NCBI GenBank assembly: GCA_003524365.1
Contig: DQHS01000329.1
Location: 1,021-7,204, forward strand
Length of the DNA: 6,184 bases
Source: Cellvibrio sp.
Lineage (GTDB): Bacteria; Pseudomonadota; Gammaproteobacteria; Pseudomonadales; Cellvibrionaceae
Direction of reading: 5' to 3'
The stretch's first letter is position 1; every line of letters begins with the position of its first letter. The position numbers and the translations under genes are program-made. The notes beneath the pieces are model-generated. The model searched no databases. It was not told the origin of the DNA and saw nothing but the letters and a program-made list of their open reading frames with translations. This document shows positions 1 to 5,901 of this stretch, piece after piece.

Positions 1-351
1 GAACCGGAAGCCTATTTCCATATAGTCTCCAAAGACGCCGGTTTTGACCCGCTGATCCAGCATTTAAAAGACCGCAATATCCTCGCTTCCCGCTCCAGCA
101 GCATCGATGAAATTTCCATCCTGCATAAAACCAGCTTAAAAACCTTGCCCGAGCGAACCAGCGTCGTAAAGGCCCGTTTATCGCTGATGGGGGATAAACC
201 CGGTACGGTAAAAACCCTGTCCAGCACTATTAATTCCTTGTTTCAAAAAACACTGTCTGAAGATGAGGTGGAAATGGTGGTGAAAGATTTATGCGGCAAA
301 GGCGTGATTGCGATCATCAATAAAACCAAGGTCACTTACCTGCAAAAGTAG
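1..351 (+). CDS. PIN-like domain protein, C-terminal part (5' end outside window)
   Basis: The reading frame is open from base 1 to a TAG stop at 349-351, giving the last 116 residues of a protein whose start lies upstream. The visible part begins with 'FHIVSKDAGFDPLIQHLK' (residues 6-23). This matches the late acidic motif of the PIN-like/NYN-type ribonuclease fold (SKDxGFDPLI), where Asp12 and Asp16 would help bind the catalytic metal. A basic linker follows. The last ~50 residues (TLSSTINSLF...LSEDEVEMVVKDL...GVIAIINKTKVTYL) look like a small winged-helix or helical tail with a terminal beta hairpin, as seen in bacterial PIN-like proteins of this type. The inferred role is a metal-dependent RNase acting in the cytoplasm; its substrate is unknown. 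The N-terminal half of the active site cannot be examined here. Family assignment is from motif memory and is moderately sure. Confidence 0.72.
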   Translation, partial: EPEAYFHIVSKDAGFDPLIQHLKDRNILASRSSSIDEISILHKTSLKTLPERTSVVKARLSLMGDKPGTVKTLSSTINSLFQKTLSEDEVEMVVKDLCGKGVIAIINKTKVTYLQK

Positions 352-352
352 A

Positions 353-372
353 CCTGCATTTATTTTTGCGGG
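353..372 (+). terminator. Weak hairpin just after the PIN-like gene
   Basis: CCTGCA (353-358) can pair with TGCGGG (367-372), including one G-U pair, around an 8-nt T-rich loop, starting 2 nt after the stop codon. The tract that follows is AATTAATTAAT rather than a run of T, so this is a poor intrinsic terminator. It is listed because nothing better separates the two (+) genes. Confidence 0.25.
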
Positions 373-466
373 AATTAATTAATCCTCTGGTAGGCGAGTG
401 ACGACTTGAGTATGTCCATAATGGCTACTCCAACGTATTCCTATCGCAATCGTCAAAACCTATTGA

Positions 467-494
467 TTGACTCGCCCATCACTTTGTGAATAAT
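467..494 (+). promoter_or_regulatory. Probable sigma70 promoter for the exonuclease/GIY-YIG gene
   Basis: A -35 box TTGACT (467-472, 5 of 6 to consensus) is separated by 16 bp from a -10 box AATAAT (489-494, 5 of 6). The predicted transcription start is near 501, about 90 nt before the ATG at 594. A second, weaker pair, TTGTGA (484-489) and TACAGT (507-512) with 17-bp spacing, overlaps it. The left arm of the inverted repeat (471-482) covers the end of the -35 box and the spacer, where a bound regulator would block RNA polymerase. The call rests on consensus matching only. Confidence 0.5.
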
Positions 495-536
495 GCTGGT
501 TATTAATACAGTGTTGTTCGAGAGGTGATGGGCGAG
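471..536. repeat. Perfect 12-bp inverted repeat flanking the promoter start region
   Basis: CTCGCCCATCAC (471-482) and GTGATGGGCGAG (525-536) are exact reverse complements separated by 42 bp. The arm centres are 54 bp apart, about five helical turns. The left arm overlaps the predicted promoter and the right arm lies about 25-36 bases after the predicted start site. Neither side has a T-run, so it does not look like an intrinsic terminator. It could be paired operator sites, a stem in the mRNA leader, or recombination sites. Confidence 0.75.
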
Positions 537-593
537 GCAATTTCGCCGCACGCTGATTTCCGTTTGTTATCCCAATAATTCCCAGTGAGTCAC

Positions 594-2003
594 ATGCTCA
601 AATACATTCCGGTTCCCTGCGTCATTGTTGATATTGAAACGACCGGCGGCAATGTGACTTATGATCGCATCACCGAAATCGGGATTGTGGAGGTCACCGA
701 AGACGGTGTTACTGAATGGTCGACGCTGATCAACCCGCGCATTCCCATCCCCAAAGGAATTCAACAGATCACCGGCATCACCAATGAGATGGTGGCCGAT
801 GCTCCCTATTTTGAGCAGGTGGCAAAAGAAATTTTGTTGCGCCTGCAGGGTAAATTATTTATCGCCCACAATGTGCGCTTTGATTATGGTTTTATTCGCA
901 ACGAATATGCGCGGCTCGCTTATCCTTTTAAGGCAAAGCTACTGTGTACCGTCCGGCTTTCACGTTTTCTGTATGCGGACCGCGATGGGCACAGTCTGGA
1001 AAAAATTATCGCAAGGCATCAGATTTTTGTAACCCATCGCCACCGCGCACTGGACGATGCAAAAGCGACTTACACGTTCATGACGATTGCTGAGGAAGAA
1101 AAAGGAGAGGAACTGGTTCGTGCAGCAGTTAAACATCAATACCGCAAAGAGAGCATGCCCGCCGGTTTTGATGCATCTATTATTGACGGCCTGCCCAACA
1201 CGCCCGGCGTGTATTACTTCTGGGGCGAAAATAAAGAACTTCTCTACGTTGGAAAAAGTATTAGCATCCGCAAGCGTGTGCTATCCCATTTCACTGCTGA
1301 TCATAAATCATCAAGGGAAATGAAAATATGCCAGCAAACCCGCAACATCACGTTCGATAAAACCGCTGGCGAGTTGTCTGCACTTATTCTTGAATCAAAA
1401 AAAGTGAAAGAACTGCAGCCGCTCTACAACCGTAGGCTGCGTAGGGTGAGTAACTTCTACAGTATTTGTTTGGTGGAAGGAAAGGAGTGCTTGTTAACAC
1501 CGCAGATATTTGCAGTATCAGAAATGCCCAACAACACACAAAAACTCTACGGCCTTTTCCCATCTGTTAAAAAAGCGAAAGAGGCCATTCAATCCATTAG
1601 CGACGAACACAGTCTGTGCTATCAAGTTTGCGGCTTGGAAAACCCCTCCAGTCGTGCTTGTTCAAGCCATCAGTTAAAAAAATGCAAAGGCTACTGCGCG
1701 GGTAAACAACCCGCATTGATTCACAACGTTAAAATGTTGCAAGGGTTTTCCGCTTTATCACTAAAGACCTGGCCTTATGATGGGCCAGTTGCGCTAGTGG
1801 AAAAAAACGGAGAGGGAGAATGCGAACATCATCTGCTTATTGATAACTGGTGTATTTTAGGTGTTGCGGAATCGCCAGCAGATTATGAAGACATACTGAG
1901 GAGCAACCCGGCACCGAAAATCGACAAAGATATTTATCGATATCTCGTTGCTACAGTTTTTGCTAAAAAATCTTCGGTGAGGCTTGTTGCTTTATCTCTG
2001 TAA
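594..2003 (+). CDS. DEDDh 3'-5' exonuclease fused to a UvrC/Cho-like GIY-YIG nuclease domain
   Basis: A predicted cytoplasmic DNA-processing enzyme of 469 aa (numbering from ATG 594). The N-terminal ~165 residues are a DnaQ/epsilon-type exonuclease: Exo I DIETTGG (Asp13, Glu15), Exo II HNVRFDYGFI (Asp97) and Exo III HRALDDA (His150, Asp155), so all metal and catalytic residues are present. Residues ~198-285 form a GIY-YIG domain: GVYYF (Tyr207), LLYVGKS (Tyr218), RKRV (Arg228), ALILE (Glu267) and PLYN (Asn279), all expected active-site positions. A cysteine cluster (Cys342, 346, 356, 364, 368; ACSSHQLKKCKGYC) resembles the Cys segment after the GIY-YIG domain in UvrC and Cho. No UvrB-binding or helix-hairpin-helix segment is evident. 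The fusion is known in bacteria and suggests incision followed by trimming in DNA repair; the exact role is inferred. GTG at 585 would add three residues; ATG 594 is preferred because it fits the family N-terminus, though its ribosome binding site is weak (GTGAG, 585-589). Confidence 0.88.
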   Translation: MLKYIPVPCVIVDIETTGGNVTYDRITEIGIVEVTEDGVTEWSTLINPRIPIPKGIQQITGITNEMVADAPYFEQVAKEILLRLQGKLFIAHNVRFDYGFIRNEYARLAYPFKAKLLCTVRLSRFLYADRDGHSLEKIIARHQIFVTHRHRALDDAKATYTFMTIAEEEKGEELVRAAVKHQYRKESMPAGFDASIIDGLPNTPGVYYFWGENKELLYVGKSISIRKRVLSHFTADHKSSREMKICQQTRNITFDKTAGELSALILESKKVKELQPLYNRRLRRVSNFYSICLVEGKECLLTPQIFAVSEMPNNTQKLYGLFPSVKKAKEAIQSISDEHSLCYQVCGLENPSSRACSSHQLKKCKGYCAGKQPALIHNVKMLQGFSALSLKTWPYDGPVALVEKNGEGECEHHLLIDNWCILGVAESPADYEDILRSNPAPKIDKDIYRYLVATVFAKKSSVRLVALSL

Positions 2004-2020
2004 GAGCAGTGGAGAGTCGA

Positions 2021-2593
2021 TTAATTTTTGACTTTATTCCAGTCCGGTTCTTTCAATCCCTGCATACATTCCTTCACATCTTTGTCGATAATGTTATTGG
2101 GCTTAATGCAATCCTTAGTGCTGCGTTTAATCTTAATTTCCGATGTTTGTTTTGGATTTTTAAGTAGAGCTTCCTTATTGGTTGCTGTTCTGCAGGCTGA
2201 GTCCCTTGTGGATTGGTTTTCAAACGTGGGGCTGCTGTTGGAAATACCTATCCAACGATTACAGGTGGCAATCAGCTGCTGCAGCTCGGCGTCTTTATTA
2301 TCACTGCTTAAATAATTTATTGGGGTGTAGCTGGTTGTGTTACTAGGTTGTCCTCTTGCGACTGATATCGGCCCAGGCGTAGTCCCTTGGCATTTAGCCA
2401 GTTGGCTTTGAAGGTAGCTTTGCTGTCTTTGCAGTCGTCGTTGTTGATCGGCATTACCGCCATTGTTACTCCATCTGCTTACCTGATTTATTTGTTGTTG
2501 CCAGTAAGTGCAATCATTTGCAGTGGCTAAAGGCGGCATAACAACACCAATAAAAAGTATTGCGATAATGACTCTATTCAATTTTTGCTCCAT
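2021..2593 (-). CDS. Exported Gln/Asn-rich protein with six cysteines, function unknown
   Basis: A 190-aa protein not assigned to a named family. Residues 1-25 form a Sec signal peptide: basic start, hydrophobic IIAILFIGVVM, and a likely signal peptidase I site after ATA (Ala25). The mature part has a Gln-rich, probably helical or coiled segment (about 30-67), a Ser/Thr/Pro/Asn linker (69-99), and a C-terminal half ending in KDCIKP...KDVKECMQGL. The six cysteines (28, 68, 111, 134, 162, 176) all lie in the mature chain, and the even number fits three disulfides in the periplasm or outside the cell. The gene converges on the exonuclease gene, with stops 17 bp apart. ATG 2593 has only a weak upstream AAGG (2604-2607). 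The MITE lies 30 bp upstream, so its promoter may be inside the element or displaced. It may be an unrecognised periplasmic family; it is real by signal peptide and length. Confidence 0.72.
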   Translation of the reverse strand: MEQKLNRVIIAILFIGVVMPPLATANDCTYWQQQINQVSRWSNNGGNADQQRRLQRQQSYLQSQLAKCQGTTPGPISVARGQPSNTTSYTPINYLSSDNKDAELQQLIATCNRWIGISNSSPTFENQSTRDSACRTATNKEALLKNPKQTSEIKIKRSTKDCIKPNNIIDKDVKECMQGLKEPDWNKVKN

Positions 2594-2622
2594 TGATGAC
2601 CGGCCTTAACCGCGTTAATTAG

Positions 2623-2732
2623 GGAAGCTCTGAGTTATTCGTCATTCCTGCGAAAGCAGGAATCCAAGCTGTTGATTTTTATGGATACCCGCGTTCGCGA
2701 GTATGACGGAAAGTGAATATTTCAGAGTTTCC
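2623..2732. mobile_element. 110-bp MITE with terminal inverted repeats and TTAG target duplication
   Basis: The termini GGAAGCTCTGAGTTATTC (2623-2640) and GAATATTTCAGAGTTTCC (2715-2732) are inverted repeats matching at 15 of 18 positions. TTAG is directly repeated at both edges (2619-2622 and 2733-2736), a target duplication fitting the YTAR preference known for IS5-type transposases. The interior is a second nested inverted repeat: the GTCATTCC half from 2641 mirrors the GTATGACGG half ending near 2709. Each half also folds alone. One hairpin has 8-bp arms and a GAAA loop (2644-2663); the other is ATACCCGCG/CGCGAGTAT with one mismatch (about 2684-2703). There is no coding capacity, so it is non-autonomous and must have been moved by a transposase encoded elsewhere. 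The same interior hairpin type is widespread in proteobacterial genomes. Confidence 0.85.
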
Positions 2733-2736
2733 TTAG

Positions 2737-2951
2737 ATCTTCCTTTATTCCGTAAGATATCCAGAATATTTCTGTTTTGAAATCACCGGCAGGATTTTGT
2801 CCATTAAATCGATTTAGGTCAATGTTAATTAGTTGATGATAGTCATCTTTAACCCGAATATTGAAAATGAATAGCAATGTTGAACAAAGTCTTGTATCGC
2901 CACATTGCGATCCTCATTTACGCGGCAGTTCTGCAAAATAGAACTGCGAGG
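2737..2951. other. Intergenic stretch between MITE and DJ-1/PfpI gene
   Basis: AT-rich, non-coding sequence downstream of the (-) DJ-1/PfpI gene and upstream of the MITE. Apart from the hairpin at 2925-2947 I see no gene, RNA or strong promoter here. A possible (+) reading frame crossing 2877-3068 has no family features, overlaps the DJ-1/PfpI gene on the other strand, and is not called. The original promoter of the six-cysteine gene may lie in this stretch if the MITE inserted between promoter and gene. Confidence 0.5.
2925..2947 (-). terminator. Hairpin after the DJ-1/PfpI gene
   Basis: GCAGTTCT (2925-2932) and AGAACTGC (2940-2947) form a perfect 8-bp stem with a 7-nt loop, starting 4 nt past the TAA stop (2952-2954) of the (-) gene. 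The position suits a transcription end or an mRNA-stabilising 3' stem. No T-run follows on the minus strand, so factor-independent termination is doubtful. Confidence 0.42.
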
Positions 2952-3692
2952 TTATCGACTCGATGGAACGCTAGCCTGCTGCGGATAATAAATAGCTTCA
3001 TCTGGATTTCTATGCCAATCATATTCAGCTGCCTTGGCGGCAGTCTCTGCTACGGCCCTGCCTGCTAAACGGGATATCAAATGGAAAGCCATATCCGTGC
3101 CTGCTGAAACCCCTGCGGAGGTTACATATTTCCCGGCATCGACCCAGCGAGAAACATTGTCCCAAAGCACTTTAGGCCCGTATTGTGTAACCCATGCAAA
3201 CGCCTGATGGTTGGTTGCTGCTGGTTTGCCATCAAGGACACCTGAACGAGCAAGTACTACAGCACCGGTACATACGGATGTCATTATTGGAACTAATTGA
3301 TCCATTATTTTTACCCACTGTATTAATTCATTAAAGGCGTGGGTGTTATTGGTTTCCATGCCCATGAGTGTTCGTACACCCTGACCGCCGGGAATCATTA
3401 ACACATGAAATGATTGTTCCAGTGCTTCATCGCGAAACCAATCGGGTGTTACGCGGGGGCCGTTGTAGCTTCTGACAGGTTGGGGCCGGTCATGTGCGGC
3501 ACAGGTTTTTTCTTCGGTAGATATCAGTTCAATTTGAAACGGGTAGGGTGCCGAGTCTGAATAATTTGTACCAATAAAACGCGAAATAGAAAAGGCTTCG
3601 ATAAATCCCCATACATCAAGGGGCTCAAAATCGGGAAACACTAAAATGCCGATTTTGATTGTGGGGGGAAATTGCGCAGGAGTATTTTCCAT
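2952..3692 (-). CDS. DJ-1/PfpI family protein, isonitrile-hydratase-like
   Basis: A 246-aa cytoplasmic protein with the class I glutamine-amidotransferase-like fold of the DJ-1/PfpI superfamily. Residues 12-34 (IKIGILVFPDFEPLDVWGFIEAF) are the first strand and loop, with Asp26 where isonitrile hydratase (InhA) has its catalytic Asp. FHVLMIPGGQGVR (95-107) is the glycine-rich strand-turn. TSVCTGAVVLARSGVLDG (138-155) is the nucleophile elbow with Cys141, followed by ATNHQAF. SAGVSAGTDMAFHLISRL and AAEYDWHRNP close the domain. There is no C-terminal AraC-type HTH, which related GATase1-type transcription factors carry, so this is the stand-alone enzyme form and close to InhA in size. Substrate cannot be told from sequence: an isonitrile hydratase, another Cys hydrolase/lyase, or a glyoxalase-like activity are all possible. 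It is a single-gene unit, divergent from the cytochrome-like gene. ATG 3692 has a GGAA (3700-3703) 7 nt upstream. Confidence 0.87.
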   Translation of the reverse strand: MENTPAQFPPTIKIGILVFPDFEPLDVWGFIEAFSISRFIGTNYSDSAPYPFQIELISTEEKTCAAHDRPQPVRSYNGPRVTPDWFRDEALEQSFHVLMIPGGQGVRTLMGMETNNTHAFNELIQWVKIMDQLVPIMTSVCTGAVVLARSGVLDGKPAATNHQAFAWVTQYGPKVLWDNVSRWVDAGKYVTSAGVSAGTDMAFHLISRLAGRAVAETAAKAAEYDWHRNPDEAIYYPQQASVPSSR

Positions 3693-3704
3693 GGTGAAGT
3701 TCCA

Positions 3705-3710
3705 ATTATA
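3705..3710 (-). promoter_or_regulatory. Possible -10 box for the DJ-1/PfpI gene
   Basis: An exact TATAAT on the minus strand ends 12 bp before the start codon. No recognisable -35 hexamer sits at 16-18 bp, and the implied transcript would start only about 6 nt before the ATG, excluding the GGAA motif. It is therefore either a near-leaderless promoter or a chance match in AT-rich DNA. Confidence 0.25.
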
Positions 3711-4061
3711 GTGAAATCACGGATACTAATTTATTTAACGCTAGCTACCTATTACGCCAAATTACATTTTTATATAAAAACAAACTGCGTATTTTTTAGA
3801 TCCACAGAGTGTATTTCATTCAGGGTTGACTTGGATGCAAGCAGTAAACTTCATTGGTCTGTATTGCTAGGATACAAAAAAGCAATAGTCCAATAATTTG
3901 CAGCATTTAATGTAAGCTGGGAAGCCTGGTGATACAGCTGTGTAGAATCGATACGCGTAAATAAAATTTTTGTCGCTTCAATATTTATTTTTAATATTTG
4001 TAATCCAGTGTAATAACCAAATCATAAATAAGTATCTAGGCTCTAGTTTCATTTCTTAAAA

Positions 4062-4066
4062 AAGGA
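4062..4066 (+). promoter_or_regulatory. Ribosome binding site AAGGA fixing the start at 4074
   Basis: AAGGA lies 7 nt before the ATG at 4074, within an A-rich stretch, and the protein then begins directly with a signal peptide. This makes the start at 4074 secure. Confidence 0.75.
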
Positions 4067-4073
4067 AAATGTC

Positions 4074-5549
4074 ATGAAACTAAGAACGTTGTTGATGTCA
4101 TCTTGTTCGTTAATCGCTTTGTCGATATCTGCTGCTGTGTTGGCAAAACCGGTGCCTCTCCCTGATCCGGGAATTAAAGGTTATAGCTTCCCGGAAAATA
4201 AAGAAAAATTAATGGCGTGGATTAATGCAGGGGATTCAAATGAGATCTATCTGCATGGTTGGGGGTTGTGGACGTCCTTAACGGCACCGAGTGGACAAAA
4301 TGAATATGGTTTAACGAATGTTCCGGTGTATTTGACCTGGTTAACACCAGCCGAAATTGCGGCCTTGCCGCGCTTGAAAGCCACGGAAAAGAAAGTGGAT
4401 TTACCTGCTAAACGAACATTTTTATTGGAAAAACCACGGCAATTGACGCACAAAACAAAAGGGCTTGAAAAAGCGGCGACGGTAGTTAAGTCTTCTGCTG
4501 CCGCCTCCTCGGCTACTCCTTTGTCCATCCGTGATACCAATATTGTTGTCACCATGGGGTACGATCCGGCAGCACAGGATTTTGCCTATCACAACAATTT
4601 GTTTTCGCTGAAGGCGCTGCAAGCTTTCTATAACAGTGGAAGCGGTAATATTCGTTCGATTCCTGTGTTCCCAAATAATGCCGTTACCGTTAAACCAACT
4701 TACAAGGTCATTACCAAAGCGAATATGCTTAATGGCTCCATTTATGTGATGCCCGCGTGGCCAGGTACACCACCCGTTGTGACCCCGGAAATTAGTGCAA
4801 ACGGTTTCCCCGAAACATCTTGGCCTGGTTGTGTGTATATCAATACCAAAAATACCGGAACGTCTACGGCTGCATCTGTCGATAAAGACTGTACTGCTGG
4901 CTCTAATGCTTCGAATACTTATGGCCTAGGTGATTTCGTGCATTACCCCGTCACCAAAGCCAATATTGCAGCATTTAACGTACTCGTTAGCGGACAAGAA
5001 AAATTAGTGGTGGGTGATGTGATTGTCTTGATGGCGATGCATGTGACCTCGCGGGAAATTGACGAATGGACTTGGCAAACCTATTTCTGGACGCCGGACC
5101 CAACCACTCCTCCATTACCCAGCTCATCAGCAATTGCCAGCGCACGACCTGCACAATTGACCGGCGCTGCTGCGCATTATGCGATGGCGATTGGATATCA
5201 AATGGTAACGCCCAATCAACCAGCAGTAGGTGGGCAAAGCGTTGGTGGTCCGGTTGTAGCCTATAACCCTTACCTTGAAGCGGGTTTTAATGCAGCTACG
5301 TTTGGAACGCCTCCCGTGAATGTAGGAATTTTAGCGCCCGGAAGCCAAACACCATATATGGCAACGGTAGGTATTCAAACTAATTGCATGACGTGTCACG
5401 GAAACGCAACGGTAGATCCATCGAATCCTAACCCCAACACCAATGCATTGCCTTATCTCACGAACTTCTATGTGTCGCGCGAAGATCAGAGTTTTAAAGG
5501 CTTCCTGCAATTGGATTTCCTTTGGTCAATTCAGGGGACTGCTAAGTAG
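4074..5549 (+). CDS. Exported monohaem cytochrome c-like protein, function unknown
   Basis: A 491-aa protein with a signal peptide (basic start, hydrophobic core, AAVLA cleavage after Ala24), so periplasmic or secreted. The only CxxCH haem c site is near the C-terminus: NCMTCH with Cys438, Cys441 and axial His442. The preceding ~400 residues are not a classical cytochrome c fold. They contain WTWQTYFWTP (332-341), RPAQLTGAAAHYAMA, a conserved-looking YNPYLEAGF (397-405) and, after the haem site, YLTNFYVSREDQSFKG and FLQLDFLWS. I recall this pattern from uncharacterised proteobacterial exported 'cytochrome c family' proteins, but know of no assigned activity. Cys253 and Cys273 could form a disulfide. 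No Met follows the haem motif, so the sixth ligand, if any, comes from upstream or is missing. An Ala/Ser/Lys-rich segment near 120-150 looks like a linker. An electron-transfer or redox role is inferred from the motif alone. It appears monocistronic. Confidence 0.78.
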   Translation: MKLRTLLMSSCSLIALSISAAVLAKPVPLPDPGIKGYSFPENKEKLMAWINAGDSNEIYLHGWGLWTSLTAPSGQNEYGLTNVPVYLTWLTPAEIAALPRLKATEKKVDLPAKRTFLLEKPRQLTHKTKGLEKAATVVKSSAAASSATPLSIRDTNIVVTMGYDPAAQDFAYHNNLFSLKALQAFYNSGSGNIRSIPVFPNNAVTVKPTYKVITKANMLNGSIYVMPAWPGTPPVVTPEISANGFPETSWPGCVYINTKNTGTSTAASVDKDCTAGSNASNTYGLGDFVHYPVTKANIAAFNVLVSGQEKLVVGDVIVLMAMHVTSREIDEWTWQTYFWTPDPTTPPLPSSSAIASARPAQLTGAAAHYAMAIGYQMVTPNQPAVGGQSVGGPVVAYNPYLEAGFNAATFGTPPVNVGILAPGSQTPYMATVGIQTNCMTCHGNATVDPSNPNPNTNALPYLTNFYVSREDQSFKGFLQLDFLWSIQGTAK

Positions 5550-5565
5550 ATAAATAGGAGCTGGG

Positions 5566-5592
5566 TGCGAGGGTGGTTAATTCAGCCTCGCA
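5566..5592 (+). terminator. Hairpin after the cytochrome-like gene
   Basis: TGCGAGG (5566-5572) and CCTCGCA (5586-5592) form a perfect GC-rich 7-bp stem with a 13-nt loop, 16 nt after the TAG stop. There is no T-run behind it, so it may be a 3' stabilising stem or a Rho-assisted end rather than a classical terminator. Confidence 0.38.
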
Positions 5593-5643
5593 ACTCGGTG
5601 TTTCATGGCTAGAAGGGCTCCTGCGTTTTGTCCACACGGCAAT

Positions 5644-5735
5644 GGATAGCACTAAGTGCGAATAATGTTGAGAGGGCACTTTGTTATCTAAATATCTCTT
5701 AGGTGTTAGTTGAGCCGAGTCCTGAGTGACTATCC
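5644..5735. repeat. Imperfect inverted repeat, possible structured RNA
   Basis: GGATAGCACT (5644-5653) pairs with AGTGACTATCC (5725-5735) with a one-base bulge. Inside, TGAGAG (5669-5674) pairs with CTCTTA (5696-5701) including one G-U pair. A short palindrome GCACTAAGTGC (5649-5659) overlaps the left arm and offers an alternative fold. It is not a match to any RNA family I know. Confidence 0.3.
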
Positions 5736-5901
5736 TCTGTTTTAAATGTAATGCGATGAAATGTGCGGCAGTTTGATTATTGGGTAGGATTGTTGAGAAG
5801 TAAGCCAAAAATCATTTATTAGAAAAAGTTGTTTATTTGTGATTAATGCTTCTTGGTCTTACAGGAGAAAATCATACTTATGGAAAACTTGAGGTGTATT
5901 C

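Larger units (their letters stand above)
3693..4073. other. AT-rich divergent intergenic region
   Basis: 381 bp between the divergent DJ-1/PfpI (-) and cytochrome-like (+) genes, which must hold both promoters. For the (+) gene the best pair I see is weak: TTGTCG (3970-3975) and TAATAT (3992-3997), 16 bp apart. A clear ribosome binding site AAGGA (4062-4066) sits 7 nt before ATG 4074. An 8-bp palindrome ACAGCTGT lies at 3934-3941. A (+) frame at 3672-3896 starts inside the opposite gene, shows no protein family features and is not called. No RNA gene was recognised. Confidence 0.45.
5550..5901. other. Intergenic region before the last exported-protein gene
   Basis: 352 bp with the hairpin at 5566-5592, a longer imperfect inverted repeat at 5644-5735, and a weak promoter candidate TTGAGA (5793-5798) with TATTAG (5817-5822), 18 bp apart, for the downstream gene. 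A minus-strand frame across 5542-5808 has no signal, motif or ribosome binding site that I can recognise and is treated as chance. No tRNA or known RNA family is seen. Confidence 0.4.

Noticed and set aside
12..227. Minus-strand 71-aa frame over the PIN-like gene
   Set aside because: It is antisense to a frame with a clear PIN-like motif and has no motif or ribosome binding site of its own.
486..499. Similarity of TGTGAATAATGCTG to TGCGAATAATGTTG at 5656-5669
   Set aside because: A short AT-rich near-match without shared context; best explained by chance.
2028..2315. Plus-strand frame of 95 aa opposite the six-cysteine gene
   Set aside because: The opposite strand has a signal peptide and an even cysteine pattern; this frame has neither a ribosome binding site nor family features.
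2925..2947. Strong intrinsic terminator
   Set aside because: The stem is perfect, but no T-run follows on the transcribed strand; kept only as a low-confidence hairpin.
2877..3068. Plus-strand 63-aa frame with a hydrophobic end
   Set aside because: It overlaps the conserved C-terminus of the DJ-1/PfpI protein on the other strand; its hydrophobic residues are a by-product of that antisense sequence.
3672..3896. Plus-strand 74-aa frame in the divergent intergenic region
   Set aside because: It starts inside the opposite gene, lacks a good ribosome binding site, and reads as AT-rich random sequence.
5644..5735. Integron attC-like site
   Set aside because: The arms lack the GTTRRRY / RYYYAAC core sites expected of attC.
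5542..5808. Minus-strand 88-aa frame in the 5550-5901 gap
   Set aside because: It overlaps the 3' end of the cytochrome-like gene, has no recognisable domain or signal peptide, and no clear ribosome binding site.
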